From NCBI GenBank assembly GCA_031308135.1, contig JAHLJT010009436.1, positions 125,558,288-125,622,287 on the forward strand: DNA of 64,000 bases, written 5' to 3'. The notes beneath the pieces are model-generated. The model worked only from the letters and a program-made list of their open reading frames with translations, had not been told where the DNA came from and searched no databases. The position numbers and the translations under genes are program-made. Positions 50,501 through 60,165 of this stretch are shown here, piece by piece. The DNA comes from Acheta domesticus. Its lineage: Eukaryota > Arthropoda > Insecta > Orthoptera > Gryllidae. The stretch's first letter is position 1, and the number at the start of each line of letters is the position of its first letter.

Positions 50501-52343
50501 CTGTTGCAGCCATTTTCAAAGTATATTTAACCCTCATGCGCCACGCTGGGATGTAGAACACGCCATTTAATGTTTATCGTGTTTTACTGGAACACATATA
50601 GGCAACGCTGACCGCTGAAAGTTACGTAAATTCTTTTAATCAGTTCATCTACCGTAGTGATACATTTCTTTGTTGATATGTTTTACGTTCGTCAGTTTCT
50701 GTTACTTTCAAGTGGATTCGGGGTATCGCGCACCCTACTGAGACATTTGCGTTAGTATTTTTAATTTGAAGCACTTGCATCCCGTGCATTTAAATCATTT
50801 GTAATATATGAATGTAGATAAAAGGTATGAAATAACTGGTTAATACGTAATATTGGTTATGTTTCGTTAGAGAAATGGAGTTTGCCATGAGCATAGATTG
50901 CGCAGATGTGTGGAGTACACTGCACTTAAATGAACATGAGTTAGTAATAGAAAAGGCGTGAAAAATTTGTTCTGAAATGAAAATGTGTATGTTCGTGAAT
51001 ATGCATTAGGTTTGTGAAATAAAAAATTTAAGTCATAAAGAACCTCTAAATCGTGTATTACTTTATGTGGTATAGTGAGACTCCAGTGCCGCATTTCTGT
51101 AACAATATGAGTATACTGGTTGAGGATTAAAGTGAAGGAATTTAAAGGTGTGAAAATGGTAAAAACTGTTTTTTCATTTTTTAACAACAGACCAGCAGTC
51201 GAAAAAAATCTGAAGAAAACACAAATTTTTGAGTTTTGACTGGAATTTTTGAGATTTTTTTCAAGCCTATTCCAGGGTTGTAGTAGACAGTAAAAATTAT
51301 TTTTTGTTACGTTCTTCAAAAAAAAACTTTTTACATTTTAATTTGGCGCTGAGAAAATATAAAAAATGTTTTCCTAATAGTATAAATTATTTTCTTATTT
51401 TTCATATTTTTTCAATCAGATAAAATAGTGTTAAGTTGACTAAAAAAATAAAAGTAAAAAAGGTTTCTGTTTATAGAGGGATGTGGGTGGTGGGACGGGG
51501 GCTAAGAAACCTTCTAAAAATATTATTTGTATATGTTATAGTGTAACTACTCATAATGTGTAATCACTAATTTGGTTTAGGGGGAACTTTTTACCATCTT
51601 ATCTGGGGGTACCCTTTATATCATTTTAAGGATGTAATTTGTCGTTGGGGAAGCGTATTCGGATATATGTTACCAACTTCTGATTTACACATACAGTTCA
51701 TTTTCTGTTATTTCTGAACTCAAAATATGGAACAAGGGGATGAACATTTTTGACCAATGAATATGATGCAAAACCACGTTCACTTTCAAAGAGTACGAAG
51801 TTACTATTTTTACTTTATTCTACTGATTCCATCTAGACATGTTCGTTGCAATGTCTTGATATGCACATCTCGGACGATAGGAATAATTTTTTATGAACAA
51901 CTTAACATCGTCATGTAATAAGAGTTGTACATAAGAAGGCGAGTACTTGGAGAACTTCCCTGAACTCTTGGTTTGGCACGAAGTCGAATACTTAATTACC
52001 ATAAATATAATTATAGTATCACATTTTCGACTTGCATCAAGTGTTAAAAATTGCGATTTTTCCACTTACCTGCTGTATGCATTGATAAGTACCCTATCAA
52101 CGCGTTTGGGCCAGGGCTTATTTCAGCCACGCTGACCGGGAGAACATTTGATAGAGCGGCTGTAAGGCTTCCTTCTGCCATGAAGCAGAACCCGCACATG
52201 GTGAAAATTGCGGTGTTGTACAGTCCCCATCCAGCTGCAAAGTAAGAAAAATCTACTATAAAATACTTGTCTCACAAGCAATGATATGCGAAGCTCTAGT
52301 GCTACTTACCCGTGCTACTGATGGCATCTTCATATGATGGCAT
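24319..52343 (-). CDS. SV2/SVOP-like MFS transporter gene, ten exons
   Basis: The exons, listed separately, join to an open frame of about 584 codons. The product reads as a 12-TM major facilitator of the SV2/SVOP/organic-ion-transporter branch, expected in a plasma or vesicle membrane; the substrate cannot be told. Seen in order: short N-terminus, TM1, the MFS loop 2-3 signature (GNLLGGVALDATGRR), VYLIEMLPPNSRG at TM4, STRWLLAQ after TM6, TM7 with DIYSHR as the loop 8-9 counterpart, CAEMYPTHIR after TM10, TM11-12, then VWALPEYAKKPLHEET. Every intron has GT-AG ends and all nine junction phases agree, which chance would rarely give. Family length is usually 500-600 residues. Odd points are the Ala/Gly/Arg-rich C-terminal tail and two unusual splice sites (exons 5 and 7). 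Exon 1 and the stop codon are the least certain parts. An SLC22-type label is possible instead of SV2-like. Confidence 0.85.
25743..26660 (-). mobile_element. Helitron-like element remnant with 3' terminus
   Basis: On the minus strand the sequence ends with a hairpin (tgcgagagttctcgca, 25755-25770), an 8-nt spacer and CTAG followed by T, the canonical Helitron 3' end. About 300 bp inside, the minus strand reads FSHGQLYVGFSRVQTIKKN (about 26040-26125), helicase motif VI of Helitron/PIF1 helicases. The 5' end is not found. Confidence 0.75.
27600..27990 (-). repeat. Second copy of a Helitron-associated segment
   Basis: Diverged direct repeat of 26270-26660. Shared runs include 'tgaggcct..ggcc', 'gaagttat(t)..aa', 'gtgcaattcg', 'gagacctcatt' and 'gagagccgcaa'. 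Confidence 0.6.
29211..29376. repeat. 166-bp palindrome (MITE-like)
   Basis: Arms of about 80 bp are inverse copies: 'tatgaaac..gatgtaatg..gggtattaatacac' left and 'gtgtattaatacccattaca..gtttcata' right. No ORF. Confidence 0.75.
30102..30220 (-). CDS. Transporter exon 9 (TM11)
   Basis: Acceptor gtgcgcag, donor C|gtaagc; 119 bp. The product is GTANGIIPVLGRFASIPLHI then YLQRGECMIATYVLLGACG. It continues THI-R from exon 8 into the expected G-x-x-x-x-x-x-x-x-G-R TM11 pattern and supplies the first base of Leu466, completed by exon 10. Confidence 0.9.
30300..30740. repeat. Degenerate purine-rich tandem repeat
   Basis: Irregular reiteration of GGGAACAT/GAGAAACA-type words without a fixed period. 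It leaves a 137-codon minus-strand frame that looks like low complexity, not a gene. Confidence 0.5.
31140..31640 (+). repeat. Repeat B copy 5, with TG expansion
   Basis: Near full-length: 'gattccgagcacgacaagga', 'gtagtgcatg', 'gctggatggcgagatcc', 'gaaaccactgaaatatatcg' and 'agaattctcgtccggacagc'. Confidence 0.8.
31373..31472. repeat. (TG)n / (TGTGTC)n microsatellite
   Basis: About 24 TG units followed by about 9 TGTGTC hexamers, inside repeat B. Confidence 0.95.
31740..32790 (-). mobile_element. Helitron-like non-autonomous element, 3' terminus seen
   Basis: Minus strand ends with hairpin tgcgaagttttcgca (31752-31766), an 8-nt spacer and CTAA followed by T, the same layout as at 25743. Inside, 'ccttcgggcc' and 'cgtgtgtgaaccgcgg' resemble phrases in the other copies. 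The upstream limit is a guess. Confidence 0.55.
32800..35100. other. Intron 8 sequence without recognised content
   Basis: AT-rich. The minus frame 34363-34857 (164 codons) is long for this composition but has no recognised domain and lies inside an intron. Confidence 0.4.
35111..35270 (-). CDS. Transporter exon 8 (TM8-TM10)
   Basis: Acceptor ttttcag, donor AG|gtaaga; 160 bp. It encodes VFLGLTVAALTCELID and then SEAMCCIIFGSLINAEIVF, ending CAEMYPTHI(R). The E-x-Y-P-T-x-x-R motif after TM10 is a hallmark of SV2/SLC22-type transporters. Confidence 0.92.
36995..37475 (+). repeat. Repeat D copy 2
   Basis: Aligns with 5960-6300, including 'aaaagtgtagcttgactaaa' and 'acacatgaagatacttttaa'. The protease-like frame is more damaged here. 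Confidence 0.65.
37750..39722 (+). mobile_element. Degenerate R2-like (RLE-type) non-LTR retrotransposon
   Basis: Plus-strand relic in transporter intron 7. RT-like pieces at about 37925-38200 (MTEEQKGCYRLSKARKEQLI, VIYGLQKSFDSVSYIF) are followed by a long open C-terminal frame (39006-39722) with a CCHC-type knuckle (CRKCKSSSETIEHMIGLC) and a restriction-like endonuclease region (LYWDREIRTD, DILLLDKWRQEVHAIDIAIP). The expected R-P-D is R-L-D. The RT half is broken by stops. Confidence 0.82.
40319..40536 (-). CDS. Transporter exon 7 (TM7 and loop 8-9 motif)
   Basis: Acceptor ctctag; 218 bp. The product begins MWTDMPWMAPLLQYPCRSG and reaches TM7 (NTVILGAVVIIATTLLHFII) and DIYSHRLML. The donor that keeps the frame is T|gttagt. 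A stronger-looking gtaagg lies four bases further on, and an in-frame TAG follows directly if the intron is not removed. Confidence 0.83.
40560..42230. other. Intron 6, first part: AT-rich, unassigned
   Basis: No gene. A short GC-rich patch at 41515-41600 (cgtcactccgcacggagccg) of unknown nature, beginning with a hAT-end-like 'cagtgcttgccaac' but with no partner end found. Confidence 0.4.
42236..43946 (-). repeat. Repeat A copy 6, long form with internal periodicity
   Basis: Inverse orientation, about 1.7 kb, ending with the hairpin terminus (actttccctatactacgta...tacgtatacgggaaagt, 43891-43944). The word 'ggagcc(g)tttttgagaaaat' or variant recurs at about 42410, 42605, 42908, 43213 and 43519, i.e. 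steps of 195, 303, 305 and 306 bp. Confidence 0.8.
44519..44562. repeat. (ATT)n microsatellite
   Basis: Uninterrupted trinucleotide run in intron 6. Confidence 0.95.
45290..45468 (-). CDS. Transporter exon 6 (central cytoplasmic loop)
   Basis: Acceptor attcag, donor GG|gtaagc; 179 bp, phase 0 to phase 2. The product begins APRLRGYITEFPLSW and ends VVYTVLAVLIRLPILN. This loop is poorly conserved in the family, so its assignment rests on position and matching phase at both ends. Confidence 0.75.
45976..46530. mobile_element. Foldback element with long inverted repeats
   Basis: Arms of about 180-200 bp (from 'cacccatggaaacaaaattt' at about 45980 to 'cgttgagagctaaaag' at about 46156, and the inverse at about 46335-46526) flank a roughly 180-bp spacer. 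The right arm has about 13-15 bp not present in the left. It lies in transporter intron 5. Confidence 0.8.
46854..47089 (-). CDS. Transporter exon 5 (TM6 and start of central loop)
   Basis: 236 bp, ending ACC TTT CAG|gtgcga in phase 0. The product includes WRVVASFSACFTAIVACTCG, STRWLLAQ and RRMYAINKSRHADTFQ, matching the post-TM6 'P-S-x-R-W-L-L' and 'I-Y-A-x-N' positions of the family. The acceptor used here (gcgcag|CG) is chosen because it restores the frame with exon 4. A nearby gttgcag breaks the frame. About 30 bp upstream of the acceptor a G-rich minisatellite begins instead of a normal pyrimidine tract. Confidence 0.85.
47119..47537. repeat. GC-rich 11-bp minisatellite in transporter intron 4
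   Basis: About 38 units of gctcgcccccc with small length variants. On the transcribed strand this is ggggggcgagc repeated, G-runs every 11 nt. It ends about 30 bp before the exon 5 acceptor. Several long open frames through it (for example 46861-47775) are repeat artefacts. Confidence 0.9.
47875..47996 (-). CDS. Transporter exon 4 (TM4-TM5)
   Basis: Acceptor ttggccag, donor G|gtgagt; 122 bp. It encodes LGMHSLALRVYLIEMLPPNS then RGSRTSLLSIFWALGFFCAS. The VYLxExLPxxxRG pattern follows TM4 in SV2/SVOP and organic-ion transporters. Confidence 0.9.
49248..49640. repeat. Inverted-repeat-bounded AT-rich segment
   Basis: 'cttataaatattataattat..attcaacttggtcc' at 49248-49281 is matched inverted by 'ggaaccaagttgaatataat' near 49560 and again in part near 49620. 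Possible MITE; target duplication not clear. Confidence 0.4.
50319..50481 (-). CDS. Transporter exon 3 (TM2-TM3, MFS signature)
   Basis: Acceptor tgtgcag, donor GG|gtgagt; 163 bp. The product starts IALGNLLGGVALDATGRR, the conserved MFS loop 2-3 signature (G, D, GRR), followed by TM3 (VVPLALMVAFTGTTIWTFAG). This exon makes the superfamily assignment firm. It is clearly GC-richer than the flanking introns. Confidence 0.92.
52070..52234 (-). CDS. Transporter exon 2 (TM1)
   Basis: Acceptor tttgcag, donor G|gtaagt; 165 bp, starts with two bases and ends with one. It encodes GWGLYNTAIFTMCGFCFMAE and on to LIGYLSMHTA, the TM1 segment and first extracellular loop. The MAEG and VLP positions match the SV2-like family pattern. 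Confidence 0.85.
52310..52343 (-). CDS. Transporter exon 1 (start codon, tentative)
   Basis: Eleven codons, MPSYEDAISST, end in phase 1 at a consensus donor (G|gtaagt). The EDAIS pattern resembles the short acidic segment that precedes TM1 in SV2-like proteins. An in-frame TAA lies 16 codons upstream with no other ATG between, so this ATG is the natural start unless an unseen 5' exon joins. The following intron is only 75 bp. Confidence 0.65.
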
Positions 52344-52349
52344 AGAGTT

Positions 52350-52990
52350 TGCCTTGCAGGGATGTGGACAAGATGTATTCAAGTTGGGTTAGTCGCCAGA
52401 AAGCTTAAAGAGTCCGATTAGAATCGGGTAACAATATATACTCAGATCTTGCTTTGTTTCCAGAGCCATCTACATATTATTCACCTTGAATACTTCGTTT
52501 TAATCCTTCAGCAACCAAATGCCTAAAGAACAATGTATTACTCATAAACTCTTCAGTATTCCCTTCTCAATATTCGGATACCCCAAGGGCTAATGTACTT
52601 TTTGTTCTTATTTCTCAAAAATGTTGCTTATGAACACTGCATCAAATGTTCTTTAATGAAACTAAGAACAAGATGTCATTTTGTTTCATTTAAGTACATT
52701 ATGCAGGTTGTAAGTTCCTTGAGTGATCGGCATCCCCCAGCGAAAATCGTTGTAAATGATGTCTCGAGTAATAGTTATGACTCAGTGCTGATGGCAACTC
52801 AACACACTTTACACACGGAGTCGAGGTACGGATTCATGATTGTGATAATATTTCCGGAGCGCTTCCGAGACTTTCATAGTTTGCGTGGACTACACATTGT
52901 GGTAGGCAACCAACAGACTTCAGAATTATAGCTATCACGGATATTTAGCGCAAGAACCATACGTATCACCTCTCAGTGAAACAGATTCTC
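52350..52990. other. Region upstream of the transporter start
   Basis: Holds the putative 5' leader of the transporter gene. No TATA box or initiator can be singled out. Confidence 0.4.
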
Positions 52991-53009
52991 ACACTCAGAT
53001 CAGAAACTT

Positions 53010-54830
53010 TTACTTTCCCGCATACGTACGTTAAACGGAGTAATACTACGTAGAATAGGGAAAGTTATGTAATTCTGTAATATGTAATTCTGCGCGAAAC
53101 TAGTGATGATACAGAATGACACAGACTTTCCTGTATTGGTTTCTTATTTCGTTTGGTCTCGGCTAGCTATTCGGACTTGTCACATACGCTTGCCAGCTGC
53201 CATCTATCGCCGTCCAAAGTACATTATTTTGACATTTTCTTAATTTTTTGGTTTCCTAATACTAGAATGCCATTATTATTTGAAGAATATTAAAGAACAG
53301 TAAAACCTCGTCCTAAATGGCAATTTTCTTGAAAAAATGTGCAGCCGTTTTTAAGAATATGGCGTTTGAGCGCTATTGTGAATTAAAAATTTGAAGCTCT
53401 TATTCACAAAAGTGTTTTGAGTTTTCGAAAAACTTCATTTGATAAAATTTGATGCACTTTCCATTCACTAATAGAATAGTGTTTACAAATTGCTGAAAAT
53501 TTGCATATATGCTGGAAATGTGGAAACGTGAGGGATCTTTAAAACAAATTATATTTCTGTAATATTTGAAACAAACAAAAAAAACTTCAAAGTGAACATT
53601 ACTTCGTATTACAGAGTGCAATTAACACTATCCGATCGAAAATTTTGAAGAAAAAAATTTGGAGCCATTTATGAGAAAATGGCGTCTGAGCGTTTCTGAA
53701 AATGCGGAATTTTGAGCTAGTTTTCACAGAAAACGATTCATTTTTTGAGAATCTTTATATGACATTATTTAAAGCGCATGTACTCATTAATATAATAATG
53801 TGAAATAATCGCAGCTAATGTAAATATTAACGACGTGTGAGACAAGTCAAAAAATTAAATGTTTGCAATTTTTAGAAAAATAAATGAATAAGCTAATATG
53901 GCGATTATGTCATCTCATAGAATACATTTAGAGCTATCCCTACCAAAATTTTAAAGAAAAATTTGGAACCATTTTTAAGAAAATCTTATTTCTGTAATTT
54001 TTTTTAAAATTGCAAATATTTCGCGTAGTATTGCCAGAAAACGAATAAATTTTTAAAAAATGTACAGGTCATTAATGAAAGAACTCGCTTTGGAAAACAA
54101 ATTTTATTTGAAGGAATAATCTCCATCTTCAATAATGTAGTTGTAGGAAGACACCGAAAAAAATTTAACTTTGCAATTATAGAAATTCAAACTTAACCGT
54201 TAAAATTGGACCAAAGTCACCTTAATAAGTGTATTTTTACAAGCAATTTAAAGAAAAAATTGAATCCGTTTCTCAGAAAATTTCGCAAATGTCTGGGGGG
54301 CTTCATGTAAAATACCCCCATTTTGAAGAATGTTTTTCAAAATCGCGGCGCCTTGAGTGAACAAATCAGCCGGGGAATATTCATTTTGGAAGAAATCGTA
54401 CTTATAATTTCGGTGTTATGATTGTTCACAGACTGAGACGGACCGATCGACAGACGGACAGACAGACAGACAGACAGACGGACGGACGTTTTGAAAAGAA
54501 CCACTTTTTTGGTATCAGTGGACCCCAAAGGGTGTATTTCCGTTGAAATCTCGAAATCGATTTTCCGCAGCACTACATAACTTTCCCTACACTACGTTTA
54601 TTACTATGTATATACGTAAATACACGAGAAATTAAAAACGGCGAATTTTCAGCAGAAAAAATTCTTTGCCGGGTCTTGATAATGAAAAAATGGATAAAAC
54701 CAGTTGTTAAATTAAGAAAGAAAAGAAATTCTCTAACACGTGGTGTAGCCAGAATCCCAGTTTAGTGGGTTCTTGATACCTAAGTAGTAGTGCTACAAAA
54801 TGACACAGACTTTCCGGTATTAGTTTCCTG
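53010..54830. repeat. Nested repeat A copies (copy 7 cluster)
   Basis: A truncated plus-oriented terminus (53010-53090) abuts a minus-oriented long copy beginning 'acagaatgacacagactttc' and carrying modules at about 53342, 53660, 53960 and 54260 (about 300-bp steps). It ends at a hairpin terminus near 54580-54630 and runs into another plus-oriented fragment. A (CAGA)n/(GACG)n run lies at 54440-54490. Confidence 0.7.
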
Positions 54831-55239
54831 TTCCCTTGGGTCTGGACTATTTGGAATTCCCACTTACTCTTGTCAGCCTCGAATTATAGAAAAAGAAAAA
54901 AGAAAGATACCTAGATTAATTTCGGAAACCGTAAATATCAAATTAAAGAAAACAATAAACACTATAATATATACCAACCAGATGACATCGAAATATGGTA
55001 CTGCAATATATAATCTGAGAAAGGACAAGAACAAAAACTCTTGTAAAGCACCATACCACAGAAGTTCCGTGAATCGATCGCCAAAACCCTTCTCCTCCCA
55101 GACACACACCAGACGGGACCTACACCAGTGAAAATTGTGACGTGACTGTAGAAGAACGGCCTCTTGTTAGACGATCTAGTCATTTAAAAATGTTCGGAAC
55201 ACAGAATTAAATATATAATGAATACTACACAAAGGTGAG

Positions 55240-56130
55240 CCCGACACTTATATTTTGTACACTTGTATTTTGTCATAATAATTGTAAAACTAAGAAATGA
55301 GATACTGTACGTAACATGAGTTTTAAAAAATGCTTTAAAAAGTTTGTAAAAAATTTTAAATGTAAATACGACAGTTTTCTAAGTAAAATTACGAAATCGT
55401 CTACGTAAATACTAATTCCAACAAATTCTTTGGATTTTGATTCGTAAAGATGCATGTATCACTCTCACAGAGTGTAGGTCCGCGTCCTCTTAAAATATCA
55501 CATAACTTCCTGAACCAACACCTGCAGACCACAAGGCTCTTCCGCTGCATGGTCTGTACGCTGCATCTTATCTTCTGGAACATTTATGTCATCCGCTATC
55601 TTCATGAATACGTACTACGCTATCTCAACTTCGCCGTTCAAATAGGCAGTCTCCACATCAATGTAGCATATGACGTATTTCTTCATAGCAACAATACTTA
55701 ACAACGTTCTAAATGTATCCATCCGCATAACAGGACTATATGGCGAATCGTAGTCCAAGATGCAATTTTTTTCCGCGAAACATCTACCAGAAGTAGCACT
55801 TTATACTAACTTCACCACTTGCGAGTTTTCGATCGACAGATTTCAAATTCAAGAGTTTGCGATCACCTAACACGGAAGCACCCATTATTTCCCAAGTATT
55901 GTATATCTTCAAGCAATCTAATTCACGTAAAATGGCACTTTTCCATTTCTCACCTTTGTCGGAAGTATTAGCTTCTTTGTAGGTTCGAGGCAATTTTTTT
56001 GTCACATTCACTTCACATGCGACAGTTGCTTGATATCCCTTTGTAGGTATTTTATTTCTTGTTGACCTTCGAATTTCAACATCATCTGTATCAGGCGGTA
56101 AAGATCCTCGCTCTCGGCAATTATGTGTAT
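55240..56130 (-). mobile_element. Copia-like pol fragment
   Basis: Minus strand reads VEIRRSTRNKIPTKGYQ, LPRTYKEANTS..EKWKSAIL and LDCLKIYNTWEI, the copia sequence entering reverse transcriptase, then after stops YESKSKEFVGISIYVDDFVILL, the copia Y-V-D-D active-site block. The RT middle is mostly missing. Confidence 0.78.
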
Positions 56131-56780
56131 TTACCTTACCTTTGAGAGCAAAATGTGCCTCGTTTGTCCATAAGATGGTCCAAGGCTAGGCCTCGTCAAC
56201 TTCAATCATTGCGAGAAAGTGGAGAGCGAAGTCAACACGTTGTTGTGCGTCCGGTGGTAGGGCAAGGGCTTGTGCGATGTGGATCTTGCACGGATGAGAG
56301 AGGTTCGAACTTGTACTGTTGAGAATGGTTCGAAGTACTTTCTGCACCTTCCAAGGGATATTCAATTGTTGGGTCACAACACCAGCACTGCTTGATGCTC
56401 GGGAAATGCGCGCAACGTTGTTAGTCAGAGCAACAGTGATTTCATCACTTGTGGTTCCATCTGTCAAAGGTCTCTTCCCAGAGTGACACCCAGTTTTCCA
56501 GTTGATTCAAACTTCATCATATTCCGCAAAGCAGGTGGAAAAAGAGGACAAGTTTCACCAATAATGCCCTCCTCGGCTGGATGTGTTTTGTTGTTCTTCA
56601 AATCATGAAGAGGTGTTGGTTTTTTCTGGCGTTGGGTTGTTTGGTCCGAGGGTTGTTTTGTGAAGAATAAAGTTAATGTTGGGTCGAGAAGGAGACGTTG
56701 AGCAATTTGGCTGGTTGCTATGTCTCTACAAGGTTGTGGGGGGCGTGCCCCCCAAGCGATGTTGAACAAGAAAATGTTCG
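56130..56780 (-). mobile_element. Transposase relic (Tc1/mariner-superfamily-like)
   Basis: Minus strand reads GVVTQQLNIPWKVQKVLRTI (helix-turn-helix), AQALALPPDAQQRVDFALHF and, after an in-frame TAG, PWTILWTNEAHFALKGKVNT, a D/N-E-A-H-F catalytic-type box. This protein type is common as dead copies in insect genomes. The frame continues directly into the copia fragment. Confidence 0.7.
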
Positions 56781-57119
56781 GGTTAATTGAATTGTTTCCT
56801 TGTTAAAACGTGTTATGAAGAGAAAGTTTAATTATAACCACCCTGAATATAAAAGTGATGTTGGTGTGTACCAGAGCAGTAAACTCAAAAATACCGTTTG
56901 ATCGATCTCCATAAAAGTTGGCACATCTACGTGCTTTTTTACTAGGAAGGTTTTTATGCAGCTCATTTGTTACAAATCCAATAGAGAGCGCTGCAGCACA
57001 AGATGCGCCTCTGTTAATGCAATTCCCAATCCACCTAGATATCCAGCTTCATTGTTGCTGGACGTTGCTGTGTGACGCGCGGCAAGGCCGATGAGGTCAG
57101 GAGGAGCGAGCAGTGCGGG

Positions 57120-57400
57120 ATGGAGAGATGAGAGAGGGAAAGAGAGAGTGAGAGGGAAACAAGGGAGAGCGAGATGAATAGTGAAACAGAGAGAGAGAGA
57201 GAGGAAAAGAGAGAGGGGAAACAGAGAGGGAAAAGAGAGATGGAAAAATAGAGAGAAAGTGAAAAAGAGGAGGAAAAGGAGATAGGGAAAAAGAGGGAAG
57301 GAAAAAGTGAGGGGGGGAAGTGATGGAAAAAGAAAGAGGGAAATAAAGAGGAAGAGAGAAAAGGGGAAAATAAAGAGTGAGAAAAGAGAGAGAGAGCAGG
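57120..57400. repeat. Purine-rich GAGA/GGAAAA tract
   Basis: About 280 bp almost wholly A and G on the plus strand, irregular GAGAGA and GGGAAA words. The 144-codon minus frame (Ser/Leu/Phe) is a composition artefact. Confidence 0.85.
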
Positions 57401-57654
57401 ACAACGTCTGCCGGTTTTCTAGTATAATTTGTTTAATGAATATACTGTTGATAAAAAAAATTATTTATTACAATTTATACATTTTAACTTATTGTATTTA
57501 ACACTTATATTTAACATTTATAATGAATTAACATTTTTTATAATTATTTAACCTTTATATTTAGCATAACGTATATATTTAACATTTTAATAATTTTTAA
57601 TTTATTTATTAATTTATTTTTTTAATATAATTTATTAATATTTTAATGTTTTAA

Positions 57655-59100
57655 CCCATTCAATCTCAAATTATTTTTTGTAACTTTTTCAATTTTTTAT
57701 ATATTAACAACATAAATTAGGTCTGAGGAGAATGTTATGAGAGTAACTGGGACTTTATCAATTGTTGTTTAGGAAAAATCGCATGTTCCAAAAATGGAAC
57801 AGTGGGATCCAATGGGTAGCATGTTTCTAAAAAAATATAATTTTTAATTGGGTTATTTATTGTTTTTATAACGATAGGGCTTAAAAATAATAAAAATGAT
57901 ACTTTAAATCATATTCTATGAAATATTTTGAATTGATTCTGCATATAGAGGAATGTTGGACATCATGCGTTTTGTATGTTTTTCTTACAATGTCCATATC
58001 TAGACTGCTTGTTATGAGCCACAATTAAATGATCAAGCTCATCATATCCCTCAGCATTAAGCACACGCTTGCACATTTTTGAAGTATATTGTGATGATCC
58101 TAATTGTAGTATATTTCTGGAAGTAAATACGTAGTAATTTGTCTTGTAAAACGGATGTGTTATTCAACAATGTGCTGCTTGGTGCTCTCCTTTTCATAAT
58201 AAGATATCACTGCTTCATCAAAACACCGTTTTTTCGTTTGTAAAAGCATGAAGCCATTGCTCGTTTAGTGTTTTCCATGAAGGGCAAACTTCAGTAAATT
58301 TATCTGAACTTCATAAATGTGAATTATCGGACACGTAAAAATTAATTTTTAAGAACATTACTTCTGTAACAGTTACTTCAAAACAAAAGTTATTCTTATG
58401 ACTGGCATATAAATTAGTAAGCTGTACCATTATATTTAAAATTTCATTATTATAAAACAATTCAAACTAGTGCACAGGCATAATTTCTTCTTCCGTAAAA
58501 GAGAGCGCAGTCCATTCTTTTGGGGGATCCTCCTGAATGTCTATGAGAAATCATTTTCGAATTATCTTTCCCTTTTTATTACAATTACCTGATTTTGATA
58601 CCACTTGTAGGCGTCTTATAGTGAATTTTCATAATACTGTCTATAATTTTGTGTTACTTCAGATTCTGAACTCGGGGCCGAAACAACATCAGCAACAACA
58701 GACATACAGTGTCCAAGTGGCATTCTAACCTGAAAATATGTAATATTGAGGAAGTGCATACAGGTTGTGCCAAAAACCACTAAACACACTATAATTCCAC
58801 TGTCGTCTTCTATAATAATTCGGGAGTCGGTTCTCTAGAGAACATTAGCTTCTGTACACACTCTTCTTTGATTCCTGCTGAGATTATTAAAATTTCGATC
58901 TTCGTCCCCCTCCCCCAGTATCATCATTAGAAAGGAAATGACTATTTGGAGAAGAAATAAAAACTTCTGCGTGCAATAATAGTCTTCTTCTTTCAAAATG
59001 CTAATGACCTCGTCGTCATTTAGGCTACAAGGGGAAAATAAAATATGCAGGTCGTTCGATCCCACTGTTCCAAAAATGGAACATCAAGATTTATTACATA
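57655..59100 (-). mobile_element. Degenerate piggyBac-like element
   Basis: TTAACCC at 57651-57657 may be one end. On the minus strand: SLNDDEVISILKEED (about 59000), EDPPKEWTALSFTEEE and FELFYNNEILNI (about 58440-58530), and near the C-terminus GYDELDHLIVAHNKQSRYGH followed by CKKN (about 57990-58060), matching piggyBac N-terminus, domain start and C-terminal Cys-rich finger. Stops throughout. The other terminus is not fixed; related gttccaaaa(a/c)tggaac motifs reach 60220. Confidence 0.7.
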
Positions 59101-59979
59101 TTTTCTGAGTTAGGTTTCAGTCAAATGATATGACGGTAGTTTCTTCGTCGAACTACTTGTTTTCTTCAATGTTTACGAATATTGATATGCAAATACATCA
59201 CACGGACTGTAATTACATACTCACTGTTTCTTTTCAGACACCATGTCAGCAAATGGGCGTATGTTTAAGCTATTATTCTTCCTCGTCACTGAGAGTCACG
59301 AAATGTGAGCATGTAAACCAGACAACTAATCTTTCCTCTCAATAGTAAAGGGAACTAGCACAGAAATAGAGCGAATAATGAACTCTGTTCTTATCTGAAG
59401 TGCATTCGAGACCCGGAAGAACAATGTTCTTATTTGAATCGGGAGGATTAATTATGTTTGTTTTAACATTAGGCCATGAGGACCGATGTTTTGTCTAAAT
59501 TGCAGTTGTGGCCATGTGGCCAATGATAAAAATTGACTTAAGGTTGCTGTTTTGCATCTCTGGTAGTTCTGACGAAATGAGGTTTCAGATAAAAAACAAA
59601 ATGATTAGTGAAGAAATGAGGAAGTGAATGGCGGTAACTGAAATAAGTGATATTTTGCAGTTTAAATTGAATTTACTACATAGAAATTTGAGTGACAAAT
59701 GAATACATAAATACAAAAAAACACTGACCTTCCTTTGATGTATAACATGGTACAATACTTAAAGCTAAAATACAACCGTGCTTCCTGAGTTTAAGGTGAG
59801 AAGTTTGCAGTGGTAGTTCCTTCCATTCTACGACGTAATGAAGTTGATGCACAATGAATTACTTAACGTGTGGTCACAACACAATTCAGGTATAACTTGA
59901 ACATTTACTGTAGTTGAAGTAGTTCAATATAAACACGTTTTGTATAGACAATGATGAAAAGACAATGTTTTGAGTGAAT

Positions 59980-60165
59980 TTGTGAGCGCAAGGGCTTGCG
60001 TGCGTGTGCCCACAGCGGTTGCCAGCCAGACACTGCCTGCGACCAAGAGTAACGTATTTTTCGCCGTCCCCCGGCCTGCGCTGTTGCTGGAGCGGTGTCG
60101 GCTCGGTGAGCGCTGGATCGGCGTTGCCGCTTTGTCCGCACAGATTCTCGACGCGATTTGTAAGA
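59980..60165. promoter_or_regulatory. Small GC/CpG-rich patch between the two genes
   Basis: About 185 bp with many CpG (gcgctggatcggcgttgccg, cgtcccccggcctgcgctg). It lies about 7.6 kb upstream of the transporter start on the same strand and about 0.7 kb past the FAR stop, so it could be a promoter or noncoding first exon of the transporter gene. Confidence 0.3.

Noticed and set aside
50867..51319. 150-codon minus-strand frame
   Set aside because: Inside intron 2, composition like surrounding noncoding DNA, no recognised family.
56970..57404. 144-codon Ser/Leu/Phe-rich frame
   Set aside because: Antisense of the purine tract.
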